Origin: Novosphingobium acidiphilum DSM 19966
Lineage (GTDB): Bacteria; Pseudomonadota; Alphaproteobacteria; Sphingomonadales; Sphingomonadaceae
Direction of reading: 5' to 3'
DNA length: 64,000 bases
NCBI RefSeq assembly: GCF_000429005.1
Contig: NZ_AUBA01000002.1
Span: 186,001 to 250,000 of the forward strand
This document shows, one piece after another, positions 1 to 9,090 of this stretch (positions are counted from its first letter, which is position 1; each line of letters starts with the position of its first letter). The position numbers were made by a program, and so were the translations under genes. The notes below the pieces were generated by a model. The model saw nothing but the letters and a program-made list of their open reading frames with translations, did not search any database and was not told the origin of the DNA.

Positions 1-109
1 GCGGTTTGCCGCGTTGATCGGCACGTGCCCCGCCCTGGCCAATGCGCCCGGGTCGGTCCGTCTGGAATTGCCCGCACTGGGCTATGCAATCTGTGAGGCC
101 CGCAAATGA
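1..109 (+). CDS. C-terminal end of a glycosidase-like gene (partial)
   Basis: The window opens inside a plus-strand frame whose last 35 codons end in ...ALGYAICEARK and a TGA at 107-109. The tail (LELPALGYAICEA) resembles the C-terminal beta-sandwich strand that ends many GH13 and related glycosidases, in which a 'P..GY.I.E' strand is common. The stop overlaps the ATG of the following GH13 alpha-glucosidase (ATGA), so the two are co-translated and probably both act on alpha-glucans. Too little is left for a family assignment. The rest lies upstream of the window. Confidence 0.5.
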   Translation, partial: RFAALIGTCPALANAPGSVRLELPALGYAICEARK

Positions 110-1740
110 CTGCCACCCAACCGATGCCGCGTGCGGGCGCCGACACCGGGCAGGCCTGGTGGCGCGGGGCCACGATCTATCAGATCTATCCGCGCAGCTT
201 TGCCGACAGCAATGGCGATGGCATCGGCGATCTGCCCGGGATCACTGCGCATCTTGATCATGTGGCCAGGCTGGGGGTCGATGCGATCTGGATTTCGCCG
301 TTTTTCACCAGCCCGATGGTCGATTACGGCTATGACGTGGCCGATTATCGCGATGTCGATCCAACCTTTGGCACGCTGGCCGATTTCGATGCGCTGATCG
401 CCCGCGCGCACGAACTGGGGCTGAAAGTCACTATCGATCTGGTGTTTGCGCACACGTCCGACCGCCACGCCTGGTTCGTCGACAGCCGCAGCGCAAAGCA
501 CAGCGCGCATGCCGACTGGTATGTCTGGGCCGACGCCAACCCCGACGGCACCCCGCCCAACAATTGGCAATCGGTGTTTGGCGGCCCGGCCTGGACCTGG
601 GACGCGCGGCGCCAGCAATACTATTATCACCAGTTCCTCAAGGAACAGCCGCAACTGAACGCGCACCTGCCCGCGGTGCAGGCGGCGCTGCTCGATGTGA
701 CGCGGTTCTGGCTTGAACGCGGCGTCGACGGGTTCCGGTTCGATGCGCTGAACCATTCGATGTTCGATCCGTCGCTGACCGACAACCCGCCCGCCACCGG
801 CGACCACCCGCGTACGCGGCCCTATGATTTTCAGGTCAAGACATTCAGCCAGAACCACCCCGACGTCGTCGGTTTTGTCGAACGCATCCGCGCGGTCTGC
901 GATGACTATGGCGCGGTGTTCACCGTGGCCGAAGTCGGCGGCGACGGCGCCATGCCGCTGATGAAAGCCTACACCGCGGGCGAGCACCGGCTGTCGAGCG
1001 CCTATGGCTTCGATTTCCTCTATGCCCCCGAACTGAGCGCCGATCTTGTCGCCAAAGTCATGCGCGACTGGCCCGATGCGCCCTGTGCCGATGGCCTGTC
1101 CGAAGGCTGGCCCAGCTGGGCGTTCGAAAACCACGATGCGCCGCGCTGCCTGTCCCGCTGGGCTGACGAAGCCTCGCGCGGGCCGTTTGCGCGGCTCGCG
1201 CTGGCCTTGCTGACAGCGATGCGCGGCAATGTGTTCCTGTATCAGGGTCAGGAACTGGGCCTGTTGCAGGACGATATCCCGTTTCATCTGCTCAAGGACC
1301 CCGAAGCGATTGCCAACTGGCCGCTGACGCTCAGTCGCGACGGGGTGCGCACGCCGATGCCATGGAATGCGCAGGCTCCGCATGGCGGGTTTACCCGGGG
1401 CGAACCCTGGCTGCCGCTGTCGGCCGGCAATATTGCCCGCGCGGTCAGCGCGCAGGAGGGCGATCCCGATGCGTTGCTGACGCACACCCGCGCGATGATC
1501 GCGCTGCGCCGCGCCCACCCCGCGCTGCGCCTCGGCGCGATCGAGGCGCTGCGCGCCCATGGCGACGTGCTGACCTTTACCCGCCGCCTGGATGACGAGA
1601 TGATCCATTGCGCGTTCAACATCGGCAAGACCGCGCATGTCCATCACAGCCCGCCGGGCGAGGTGATCCTGACGCTGAACGGTGCCGACACCCGGCACCT
1701 GCCGGCGTGGGGCGTTGTTTTCGTCAAGGCAACCGCATAA
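106..1740 (+). CDS. GH13 alpha-glucosidase (GH13_23-like)
   Basis: Hydrolyses terminal alpha-glucosidic bonds of malto-oligosaccharides or related alpha-glucosides in the cytoplasm; no signal peptide is seen. 544 aa, the normal size for oligo-1,6-glucosidase/alpha-glucosidase. The (beta/alpha)8 barrel begins at ATIYQIYPRSF. Conserved regions: DLVFAHTSD (region I), GVDGFRFDALNH with nucleophile D213, VAEVGG with acid/base E276, and FENHDAPR with transition-state stabiliser D344. Region I reads 'AHTS' rather than 'NHTS', as in GH13_23 enzymes. A short all-beta C-domain ends the protein. The start ATG at 106 overlaps the preceding stop. Substrate (maltose, isomaltose, sucrose) cannot be told from sequence alone. 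Confidence 0.93.
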   Translation: MTATQPMPRAGADTGQAWWRGATIYQIYPRSFADSNGDGIGDLPGITAHLDHVARLGVDAIWISPFFTSPMVDYGYDVADYRDVDPTFGTLADFDALIARAHELGLKVTIDLVFAHTSDRHAWFVDSRSAKHSAHADWYVWADANPDGTPPNNWQSVFGGPAWTWDARRQQYYYHQFLKEQPQLNAHLPAVQAALLDVTRFWLERGVDGFRFDALNHSMFDPSLTDNPPATGDHPRTRPYDFQVKTFSQNHPDVVGFVERIRAVCDDYGAVFTVAEVGGDGAMPLMKAYTAGEHRLSSAYGFDFLYAPELSADLVAKVMRDWPDAPCADGLSEGWPSWAFENHDAPRCLSRWADEASRGPFARLALALLTAMRGNVFLYQGQELGLLQDDIPFHLLKDPEAIANWPLTLSRDGVRTPMPWNAQAPHGGFTRGEPWLPLSAGNIARAVSAQEGDPDALLTHTRAMIALRRAHPALRLGAIEALRAHGDVLTFTRRLDDEMIHCAFNIGKTAHVHHSPPGEVILTLNGADTRHLPAWGVVFVKATA

Positions 1741-1795
1741 GACTGCACCCCGCGCGCATCCCCGCTCGGTACGGGGCTGCGCGAAGGGGGTGGCG

Positions 1796-2653
1796 ATGCG
1801 TTGGAAAGTGGATTCGGAAACGGGCGTTTTGACCGATGTGCTGTTGTGTGCGCCGGATCATTACCGCTGGCTCGATACCAATGCAGTGGCAGTTTCGACG
1901 CTGGCCGCGTCCACACAGTTCAACCGTGCCGAAATGCTGCGCCAGTGGGACGGCCTGCTTGATGCGCTGACCCGCGCCGAAGTGCGCCAGCATTTCCTCA
2001 AGCCCAGCGCTGCGCACCCCTATCAGGTCTATACCCGCGATTCGAGCCAGACGACACCCTGGGGCCCGGTGCTGACCCAGCTGGCATTGCCGCAACGGCG
2101 CGGAGAATACGCCGCCGTGCTTGATTTTCACCTGTCCGCCGACGGGTTTCACGCCTTCGGCAGCGAGGGCGTGTTTGAAGGCGGCGATATCCATATCGTG
2201 CGCCCCGGCCTGATGATCATCGGCCATTCGGGCGTGCGCACCAACCGCACCGGCGCACAGCAGTTTGCCGGATGGTTTGCCGAACACGGCTGGGAAACCC
2301 GCCTGGAGGAATTCCCCGAACATTTCCTGCATCTCGACGTGCTGTTCTGCATGGCGACCGACCGGCTTGCGGTGGCGTGCATCGATGTGCTGGGCGACGA
2401 ATTTGCCCGTTACCTGAACCATCACGGCATCGAGATCGTCGCCGCGACTTATCCCGAAGTCATGGCGATGAGCTGCAACCTGCTGGCGCTGGGCGACAAT
2501 CGGGTAATCAGCCCCGCGCACAGCGTGCGGATCAACGCGGAACTGCGCGCGCGCGGCATAACCGTGATCGATCCGCCGCTCGATCTGTTTGCGCGTGGCG
2601 GCGGCAGCATCCATTGCATGACCATGCCGCTGAACCGCGAGGCGCTGGCATGA
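1796..2653 (+). CDS. Amidinotransferase/DDAH-fold hydrolase (arginine deiminase-related)
   Basis: 285 aa, soluble, pentein (beta/alpha propeller) fold of the DDAH, arginine deiminase and amidinotransferase superfamily. Visible catalytic elements: YTRDSS (D82), FEGGD (E128-D131), LHLDVLF (H179, D181) and the nucleophilic cysteine in SIHCMTMPL (C274). Members attack guanidino or ureido carbons, removing ammonia or an amine. The ATG at 1796 is the first one followed by family-like sequence (MRWKVDSETGVL); the frame is open further upstream but overlaps the GH13 gene. Its TGA overlaps the ATG of an allantoate/N-carbamoyl amidohydrolase, so the pair probably acts in sequence on one guanidino or ureido substrate. 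The exact substrate is unknown. Confidence 0.8.
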   Translation: MRWKVDSETGVLTDVLLCAPDHYRWLDTNAVAVSTLAASTQFNRAEMLRQWDGLLDALTRAEVRQHFLKPSAAHPYQVYTRDSSQTTPWGPVLTQLALPQRRGEYAAVLDFHLSADGFHAFGSEGVFEGGDIHIVRPGLMIIGHSGVRTNRTGAQQFAGWFAEHGWETRLEEFPEHFLHLDVLFCMATDRLAVACIDVLGDEFARYLNHHGIEIVAATYPEVMAMSCNLLALGDNRVISPAHSVRINAELRARGITVIDPPLDLFARGGGSIHCMTMPLNREALA

Positions 2654-3912
2654 CCCCCACGCGCCTTGGCGATCTGCGCATTTCGGGCGAACGGCTGTGG
2701 GCCAGCCTGTGCGAAACCGCACAGTTCGGCGCGATCCCGGGCACCGACCGGGGCATGTGCCGGATCACCCTGTCGGACGAAGATATCGCGGTGCGCCGCT
2801 GGTTTGTCGCCGCGTGCGAAGCGGTTGGCATGTCTGTCACCACCGACCAGATCGGCACGATCTATGCGCGCCGCCCCGGTAGCGACGCAGACCTTGCCCC
2901 GATCGCAATCGGCAGCCACCTCGACACGCAGCCGACCGGCGGACGGTTTGACGGCATTCTGGGCGTGCTGGCCGGGCTGGAACTGGTGCGCACGCTGCAC
3001 GATGCGGGCATCACCACCCGCCACCCGATCGAAGTGATCAACTGGACCAACGAAGAAGGCGCGCGGTTTGCCCCGGCAATGGTCGCCTCGGGCGTGTTCG
3101 CGGGCGAATTCACGCTTGACCATGCGCTGGCGCAGACCGACCGCGATGGCGTGACCCTGGGCGAGGCGCTGGCCCGGTCGGGCTTTGCCGGCGACGAGCT
3201 TCCGGGCGGGCATCGCCTGGCCGCCCATTTCGAATTGCACATCGAACAGGGCCCGGTGCTCGAGGCCGAGGGGCTTGAGATCGGTGTGGTCAGCGGCGTG
3301 CAGGGCATTCGCTGGTACGATGTCACGGTCCGGGGTCAGACCTGCCATGCCGGCACCACGCCGATGCATCTGCGCCGCGATGCGCTGCATGCGGCCGCGC
3401 GTCTGGCACTGGCGGTCGACGCGATCGGCCGGTCGGACCCGGGGGCCTCGCTGTCGACTATCGGCCTGTTCCAGGCCTATCCGGGATCGCGCAACACCGC
3501 GCCGGGCGAAGTGCGCCTGACGGTCGACTTGCGCCATCCCCAGGTGCCCGGGCTCGACACGATGGAAGCGGCGCTGCGCCGCGCGATCGAAGCATTGCAG
3601 GCCGAATTGCGCGTCGCCATCACGCTGACGCCGGTGTGGTCATCACCCCCGGTGGAATTTGACCCCGATGTGCTGTCGGCGATTGCAGCAGCAACCCGGC
3701 GGCTTGGCTATAGCCACCGCACAATGCAGTCGGGGGCCGGGCACGATTCGGTCTATACCGCGCGTGTCGCCCCCACCGGGATGATCTTTGTGCCGTGCGA
3801 ACAGGGCATCAGCCACAACATCGCCGAAAACATCACCCCCGCACAGGCCGAACAGGGCGCGAATGTCTTGTTGCAGGCCGTGCTCGACTACGATCGCGGC
3901 GCAAACGCCTGA
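2650..3912 (+). CDS. M20 zinc amidohydrolase (allantoate amidohydrolase / N-carbamoyl-amino-acid hydrolase)
   Basis: 420 aa member of the M20 hydantoinase/carbamoylase family, which hydrolyses the ureido group of allantoate, ureidoglycolate or N-carbamoyl amino acids to CO2 and ammonia. Metal ligands are visible: GSHLDTQ (H90), GGRFDGILGV (D101), TNEEG (E135/E136), FELHIEQG and GISHN near the C-terminus. The lid domain starts around GIRWYDVTVRG. The start at 2650 overlaps the upstream stop (ATGA), indicating translational coupling with the amidinotransferase-fold gene. It may also supply the allantoate step that is absent from the purine operon at 53.6-64 kb. Family sequence alone does not separate AllC from L-carbamoylase. 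Confidence 0.85.
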   Translation: MTPTRLGDLRISGERLWASLCETAQFGAIPGTDRGMCRITLSDEDIAVRRWFVAACEAVGMSVTTDQIGTIYARRPGSDADLAPIAIGSHLDTQPTGGRFDGILGVLAGLELVRTLHDAGITTRHPIEVINWTNEEGARFAPAMVASGVFAGEFTLDHALAQTDRDGVTLGEALARSGFAGDELPGGHRLAAHFELHIEQGPVLEAEGLEIGVVSGVQGIRWYDVTVRGQTCHAGTTPMHLRRDALHAAARLALAVDAIGRSDPGASLSTIGLFQAYPGSRNTAPGEVRLTVDLRHPQVPGLDTMEAALRRAIEALQAELRVAITLTPVWSSPPVEFDPDVLSAIAAATRRLGYSHRTMQSGAGHDSVYTARVAPTGMIFVPCEQGISHNIAENITPAQAEQGANVLLQAVLDYDRGANA

Positions 3913-3913
3913 C

Positions 3914-3949
3914 GGCGCAGGGGCGGGCCGATGCGCCCGCCCCTGCGCC
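3914..3949. terminator. Bidirectional hairpin terminator between convergent genes
   Basis: A perfect 15-bp inverted repeat (3914-3928 with 3935-3949, arm GGCGCAGGGGCGGGC) with a 6-nt loop lies in the 44-bp gap between the convergent amidohydrolase (ends 3912) and TonB receptor (ends 3957). There is no clear U-run, as is common in high-GC genomes. Confidence 0.75.
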
Positions 3950-3956
3950 TGCACGA

Positions 3957-6395
3957 TCAGTACCGCGCGCTCAGCTTCAGGCCGAATTGCTGCGGCTTGA
4001 TCGGATAGTTGCGTGCATAGGCGCCGCAGATCGTCGGCACGCAGATCGGATTGACGCTCAGGATCCCGCGCTCGTCGAACAGGTTCTGGACGAAGGCCTC
4101 GATCGTATAACCGCGGAACTTGCCGCCCAGCGACATGTCGACCGTGCCGAACCCGGCCGAATTGGGCAGATACGGCATCATGGTGCCCGGCACATTGGTC
4201 AGATATTGCCGCGCCCCCGCCTGGTGGTTGCCCGTCACCTGGAACCAGCCCTTCACCCCGCCTGCGACAAAATCGTACCGCGCGGTGACATTGCCCTTGA
4301 ACTGCGGCTGGATCGGCAGCGGCGTGCCCACCGGTGCGGCCAGGCCATTGGTGCAATCAGGGTTGTTGCCCACGCCGAAATTGCAGAACGGCGTGGTCAG
4401 CCGGGCATCGATATATGATCCCGAACCCGACAGCGTGATCGGCGCCAGGTGCAAGTTGAAATTGGCTTCGACGCCTTTGATCTTGGCATTGCCCGCGTTG
4501 TAGGTGGCCAGCACGCCGATCGCACCCGGAGGGGCCAGGCCGAACTGCATCTTGTTCCAGTTTTCGACAAAGGCGGCCATGTTGACCGTCAGCTTGCGAT
4601 CAAGCCACTGCGTCTTGGCGCCAAGTTCGAAATTGTCGAGCCTGTCGGCCTGATAGGGCAGGACGCTGGTGATACGGTTGATCCCGCCAGGGCGAAAACC
4701 GGTCGAATAGGTGAAATAGACCAGCTTGTCGGGGGTGACTTTCCAGCTGAGGTTCACCTTGTGGGTTTCGCCGCTTTGTTTGACCGTGCTGCCGAACACC
4801 AGGCATGGATCGACCCCGCCGGTGCCGATGACGCAGCTTTTGCCCGCGACCGGCGTTGACCCGGCAGCCAGCACCGAACTTGCCAGACCCGAAAAGCCCG
4901 ACAGCGAGTTCTTGGTGGTGAAATAGCGGATCCCCGCATCGATCGTGACATTCGACAACAGATCGTACGACCCGTCGGCAAAGGCGGCATAGTCGCGGTC
5001 CACGCGATAGACCCGCGTGCAGAACACATCGTCGCCGCAGGTGGGCACGGCGGTGGTGTATTCGTTGGGGTTGGCCACTTCACCGGCCAGTCCGGTTACG
5101 CTGTAATCGTTGAACATCTTGTCGGTCTGGCGTTCCATGAACACCCCGGCGGTGAAGTGATAGGCTTCGCTGGCCGGTGACGAGACGCGCAGTTCGTTGT
5201 TCAGCTTGGAATAGATATCCTTGCCCGAATAGTTCTGCGTCGGATCGATGTTGTTGCCATGCCCGTCGAAGAACGTGGCGTAAGACGGTGACAGCGCGTC
5301 ATAGGCCACGGTATAGGCCGAATAATCCTGCACCACTTGCGCCGTGCGCGCAAAATATCCCCCGGCATAGGTCACGTCCCAGGTGCCGATCTTGCCCTTG
5401 ATCGTCAGCGCCGCCTGAACCCACTCGTCGCTGCCAAATTCGGGCGTGTAATCCTGCACCTGCAGATCGCCGACCGTGGGATCGTAAAGATAGCTGCCGT
5501 GGCTGTTCTGGTGCTGATAGATCAGCGAAGGTTCCAGATACCAGTCGCCGAACGTGGCGCCCAGGGCCACGCGCCCGCCCGCTGTCTCGGTGTCGTTGAA
5601 ATTGCGCTTGACGAAAGGCGCGTTCGAAACCGGGCCAAAGCTGGCGGGATTGCCGTTCTGGTCGATGACCTGGTAGGTCCGCGTGCCGGGCACATTGCTG
5701 ATAAAGCCGCCATCGCGTTCATAAAACGCCGAGGCACGCACCGCGATATCGCGATTGAGCGGAACGTTGACGAACCCTTCGACAGTGCCACCCGACGAAT
5801 TGCTGCCTTTGCCAAAGGTCGTGCCGGTCACATCGAAGCCGGCTTCGAACTTGCCCGGATTGGGCTTCTTGGTGATCAGGCGCAGCGTGCCCGACAACGA
5901 GCTTGATCCGAACAGCGTGCCTTGCGGCCCCGACAGCGCCTCGACCCGTTCCATGTCATAGACATGCAGGTCGGGCGCGCCGCCGATCGTGGTCAGCGGA
6001 ATTTCATCGACATAGATCGCGCTGGTCGGCTGCGGGCCCGAATGGCTGCCGTTGGCATCCGAACCGCTCGACACGCCGCGGAAATAGATCTGCGACTGCC
6101 CCGGTCCGAACGACTGAAAGCTGACGCTGGGCAACAGCTTGGCATAGTCGTCAAAGCTGGTGATCTGGTTTTCTTCAAGTTTTTTCGATCCGAACGCCTC
6201 AAGGCTGATCGGCACATCCTGCAGATATTGCGCCCGTTTTTGCGCGGTCACCACGATCTGCGATCCCGTATCGGGCGCGGCAGCGGCGGGCGCCTGTGCG
6301 TCGGCGGCATGCGCCTGCGATCCCGCCAGCATCGATCCGCCCAGCAATGCCGACAACAGCGCGGCACGACCCACGCGGTTCGTTTCAAACCTCAT
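3957..6395 (-). CDS. TonB-dependent outer-membrane receptor
   Basis: 812 aa outer-membrane gated barrel for energy-dependent uptake of a large or scarce ligand. The N-terminal signal peptide runs to about SQAHA. It is followed by a TonB box/plug start (QIVVTAQKRAQYLQDVP), plug motifs FRGVSSGS and SGPQGTLFGSSSLSGT, then a beta-barrel ending in FGLKLSARY with the terminal aromatic expected for outer-membrane insertion. The start at 6395 is preceded by AAGGGATTTGAC (good SD); the longer frame adds a basic, non-signal stretch. It lies 147 bp downstream of and codirectional with a GH31 alpha-glucosidase, suggesting an alpha-glucan or disaccharide ligand. The convergent ureido-hydrolase pair is an alternative functional link. 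Confidence 0.92.
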   Translation of the reverse strand: MRFETNRVGRAALLSALLGGSMLAGSQAHAADAQAPAAAAPDTGSQIVVTAQKRAQYLQDVPISLEAFGSKKLEENQITSFDDYAKLLPSVSFQSFGPGQSQIYFRGVSSGSDANGSHSGPQPTSAIYVDEIPLTTIGGAPDLHVYDMERVEALSGPQGTLFGSSSLSGTLRLITKKPNPGKFEAGFDVTGTTFGKGSNSSGGTVEGFVNVPLNRDIAVRASAFYERDGGFISNVPGTRTYQVIDQNGNPASFGPVSNAPFVKRNFNDTETAGGRVALGATFGDWYLEPSLIYQHQNSHGSYLYDPTVGDLQVQDYTPEFGSDEWVQAALTIKGKIGTWDVTYAGGYFARTAQVVQDYSAYTVAYDALSPSYATFFDGHGNNIDPTQNYSGKDIYSKLNNELRVSSPASEAYHFTAGVFMERQTDKMFNDYSVTGLAGEVANPNEYTTAVPTCGDDVFCTRVYRVDRDYAAFADGSYDLLSNVTIDAGIRYFTTKNSLSGFSGLASSVLAAGSTPVAGKSCVIGTGGVDPCLVFGSTVKQSGETHKVNLSWKVTPDKLVYFTYSTGFRPGGINRITSVLPYQADRLDNFELGAKTQWLDRKLTVNMAAFVENWNKMQFGLAPPGAIGVLATYNAGNAKIKGVEANFNLHLAPITLSGSGSYIDARLTTPFCNFGVGNNPDCTNGLAAPVGTPLPIQPQFKGNVTARYDFVAGGVKGWFQVTGNHQAGARQYLTNVPGTMMPYLPNSAGFGTVDMSLGGKFRGYTIEAFVQNLFDERGILSVNPICVPTICGAYARNYPIKPQQFGLKLSARY

Positions 6396-6542
6396 GTCAA
6401 ATCCCTTTTTACGTCTTTGCGTGACGCGACGCTGCACCACCGCGCGCGCCCGCGCAAGCCGGCCGCGTCGAAAAGGTCACAGGTGATGCACGAAGTCCAC
6501 GCCGGCAGCTTTCACGCATCGCCGCCGGCCGATCCCGCATTG

Positions 6543-8960
6543 CTAGCCCGCGTTGAATGTCACCGTGACAGCCTGGGGCTGATCGGGGATGACGATCGTC
6601 CGGGTGCCCGATGCGGCGGGATAGGCTTTGCCACCCACCGTGGCCGAAATCGGCGCGTGATCACCATGCACCACCAGCGCGATCGCGTGCCACCATGGTT
6701 TCCATGTGCCCTGGCGCGCATCAAACGTGATGGACTGCACACCGTTTGCACCGGTGGTGCAGCGCACCGCCTGGCGCGCATAGGCGCCTGCCGCAAACGC
6801 CATGCTGTGGCCGTCGTCGTCGTACAATTCGCCCGCACAGTCCGCACCCGGATAGACATGCAACTCCAGCGGCCCGTCGGGCACTTGGCTGGTGCTTTGC
6901 ACCAGCGGCTGGCGCGGCACGATCGATCCCGCACGCACAAACACCGGCAGCGCATCGAGCCGGGGCGTCACGCTGATCGTGGCATAAGGTTTGTGGCCGA
7001 TCGGCTGTGCGGTGACGGCTTCGCCCGTCCAGTAATCGAACCAGCCGCCTTCGGGCAGGCAGACGTCATAGGCTTGCAGCGATTCGGGCTTGGGGCTGCC
7101 CGCGATCAGCAGCTTTGCCCCCAGCGTGAACGTCAGCGCGGTGTTGCACGGCGCCGTCAGCGCCTGCGGATAGTCATAGAACACCGGACGCATGATCGGA
7201 TCGCCGGTCTGCGCGTTGCTGGCGGCCAGGCTGTAAAGATAGGGCATCAGGCGATAGCGTTCCTCGACAAAATGCCGCCGGATCGCCAGGTGCGCCGGCC
7301 CGTCAACCCAGGGTTCGGCCTGCGGTGCATCGTTGGCGGCATGATCGCGGAAAAATGGCGTGAACGCTGCGACTTCGAACCATTTGGTCAAAAGATCGGG
7401 TGACGGCCCCCCGGTAAACCCGCCGACATCGGCCCCGCTATAGCTGAATCCCGACAGCCCGAGATTGAGCAGCATGCTGACCGACAGCTTCAGGTGGTCC
7501 CAGGTCGAACTGTTGTCGCCGGTCCAGGTCGCTGCGTATTTCTGCCCTCCGGCATAGCTGGCGCGGGTCAGGACAAAGGCGCGTTCTTCGGGGCGCAGCG
7601 CGCGCAATCCGTCATACGTCGCGCGCGTGTTTTCCATGCCATAGATATTGTGGATTTCGGCATGACTGGCATTGCGCGGCGCAAAACCGTCGCCGGCGAT
7701 GCGGTGCACGGTGTCGATCGGCATGGTCTTGCTGGGCGTTTCGAAAATGGCCGGTTCGTTCATGTCGTTCCAGATGCCGCCGACACCGGCATCGGTCAGA
7801 CGCTTGAACTGCGTGCCCCACCAGGCGCGCGTGGCCGGCACGGTAAAGTCGGGAAACACCGCCGGCCCCGGCCAGACCGGTGCGACATAGACCGACCCGT
7901 CGGGGTTGTGCACGAAATGATTGGCCGCGGTGCCGCTGTCATAGGGGGCATAGGCCTGCCCCGGTGCATGCGCGACATGCAGGTCGACAATCGTCACCAG
8001 CTTGATCCCCAATGCCCCGACCGTGTCGGTCAGCTTGTGCATGTCGGGAAAGGTGACCGGGTTGAACGTAAAGGGGCGGTTGCGATCCTGATAATCGATA
8101 TCCATCCACACCACGTCGGCCGGGATATGGTCCGAACGCAGATGCGTGGCGATCGCTTCGACTTGCGCTGCAGAGCTGTAGCCCCAGCGCGATTGCTGAT
8201 AACCCAGCGCCCAGCGCGGCATCAGCGGCGCCTTGCCGGTCAGATCGGTATAGCGGCGCACCACATCGCGCACGGTTGGCCCCGCAATCACGTAATAGGT
8301 GATCGGGCCCCCGGTCGCGCCAATCGCCACCACACCCTCTTCGCGATGGCCGAAATCGAACCATGTCCGCCAGGTGTTGTCGAGAAACAGGCCATAGCTG
8401 CCCCCTGCCCCGCCCGTTGCAATGAAAAACGGCACTGACTTGTACAGCGGATCCGTGCTCGACGCATAGCCGAACGCATCGGTGTTCCAGTTGACAAAGC
8501 TGCCGCCGCGCCGGTCGAGCAGACCGGATTTGTCGCCCATGCCAAAGAAATGTTCATCGGTGCCCATGACCTTGCGCAGGGTGAAACCGTCGCGATCCAG
8601 CACCACCGGGTTTGCCGCATCGTCGACAATCGCGCGCCCGCTGGCATCGACCACGCGCAAATGCAGCGTTGCGGGATCGACGCTGGCCGTCAGCTGCGCG
8701 GTGCGCAACGTGCCGTAATCGATGGTGGCGGGGGCGCGATGTGCCAGCATCGCCGGCGATACCGCCCAGCTGGCCGTTTCGCCCGGTTTGCCATCGCGAT
8801 CGATAGTGACGCGCAAGATCGTGTCGGTAATCGCGGTCACATGTACGGTGGCGCCGTGCGCCGAAACATCCAGCGTATCGGGTGCGGCCTGCGCGCCCGT
8901 GGCCGCCAGCATCAGGCACGTGGCAAGCGCAAGATTTTGCAAATGATTGATTCTACGCAT
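6543..8960 (-). CDS. Exported GH31 alpha-glucosidase
   Basis: 805 aa retaining alpha-glycosidase of family GH31, with a signal peptide (hydrophobic core LALATCLMLAATGAQA), so probably periplasmic or outer-membrane associated. The N-terminal beta-sandwich leads into the barrel at PRWALGYQQSRWGY. The nucleophile lies in GIWNDMNEP (D399) and the acid/base in TWTGDNSSTW (D482), the classical GH31 alpha-glucosidase signature, unlike the sulfoquinovosidase at 18962. The start at 8960 is preceded by GATGAGGTC; an upstream in-frame extension lacks a signal sequence and runs into the divergent M28 gene region. It is codirectional with the TonB receptor 147 bp downstream, so the pair likely releases and imports alpha-glucosides. 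Confidence 0.92.
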   Translation of the reverse strand: MRRINHLQNLALATCLMLAATGAQAAPDTLDVSAHGATVHVTAITDTILRVTIDRDGKPGETASWAVSPAMLAHRAPATIDYGTLRTAQLTASVDPATLHLRVVDASGRAIVDDAANPVVLDRDGFTLRKVMGTDEHFFGMGDKSGLLDRRGGSFVNWNTDAFGYASSTDPLYKSVPFFIATGGAGGSYGLFLDNTWRTWFDFGHREEGVVAIGATGGPITYYVIAGPTVRDVVRRYTDLTGKAPLMPRWALGYQQSRWGYSSAAQVEAIATHLRSDHIPADVVWMDIDYQDRNRPFTFNPVTFPDMHKLTDTVGALGIKLVTIVDLHVAHAPGQAYAPYDSGTAANHFVHNPDGSVYVAPVWPGPAVFPDFTVPATRAWWGTQFKRLTDAGVGGIWNDMNEPAIFETPSKTMPIDTVHRIAGDGFAPRNASHAEIHNIYGMENTRATYDGLRALRPEERAFVLTRASYAGGQKYAATWTGDNSSTWDHLKLSVSMLLNLGLSGFSYSGADVGGFTGGPSPDLLTKWFEVAAFTPFFRDHAANDAPQAEPWVDGPAHLAIRRHFVEERYRLMPYLYSLAASNAQTGDPIMRPVFYDYPQALTAPCNTALTFTLGAKLLIAGSPKPESLQAYDVCLPEGGWFDYWTGEAVTAQPIGHKPYATISVTPRLDALPVFVRAGSIVPRQPLVQSTSQVPDGPLELHVYPGADCAGELYDDDGHSMAFAAGAYARQAVRCTTGANGVQSITFDARQGTWKPWWHAIALVVHGDHAPISATVGGKAYPAASGTRTIVIPDQPQAVTVTFNAG

Positions 8961-9090
8961 GACCTCATCCCGTATTGATCGCGCCGCGCGCTGGCATCGC
9001 GTGCAAGGAAGACCCTTGCATTGCGCCGCTTCGGCTGTTGTGTTGCACAGCTTAAGCAGATCATGCCCGATCGGGAGGAAATTTATTCGT

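Noticed and set aside
82..1698. Long minus-strand open frame (538 codons) opposite the GH13 gene
   Set aside because: Its composition (rich in R, H, G, A) and lack of any motif mark it as the antisense shadow of a high-GC gene whose plus-strand frame has full catalytic motifs.
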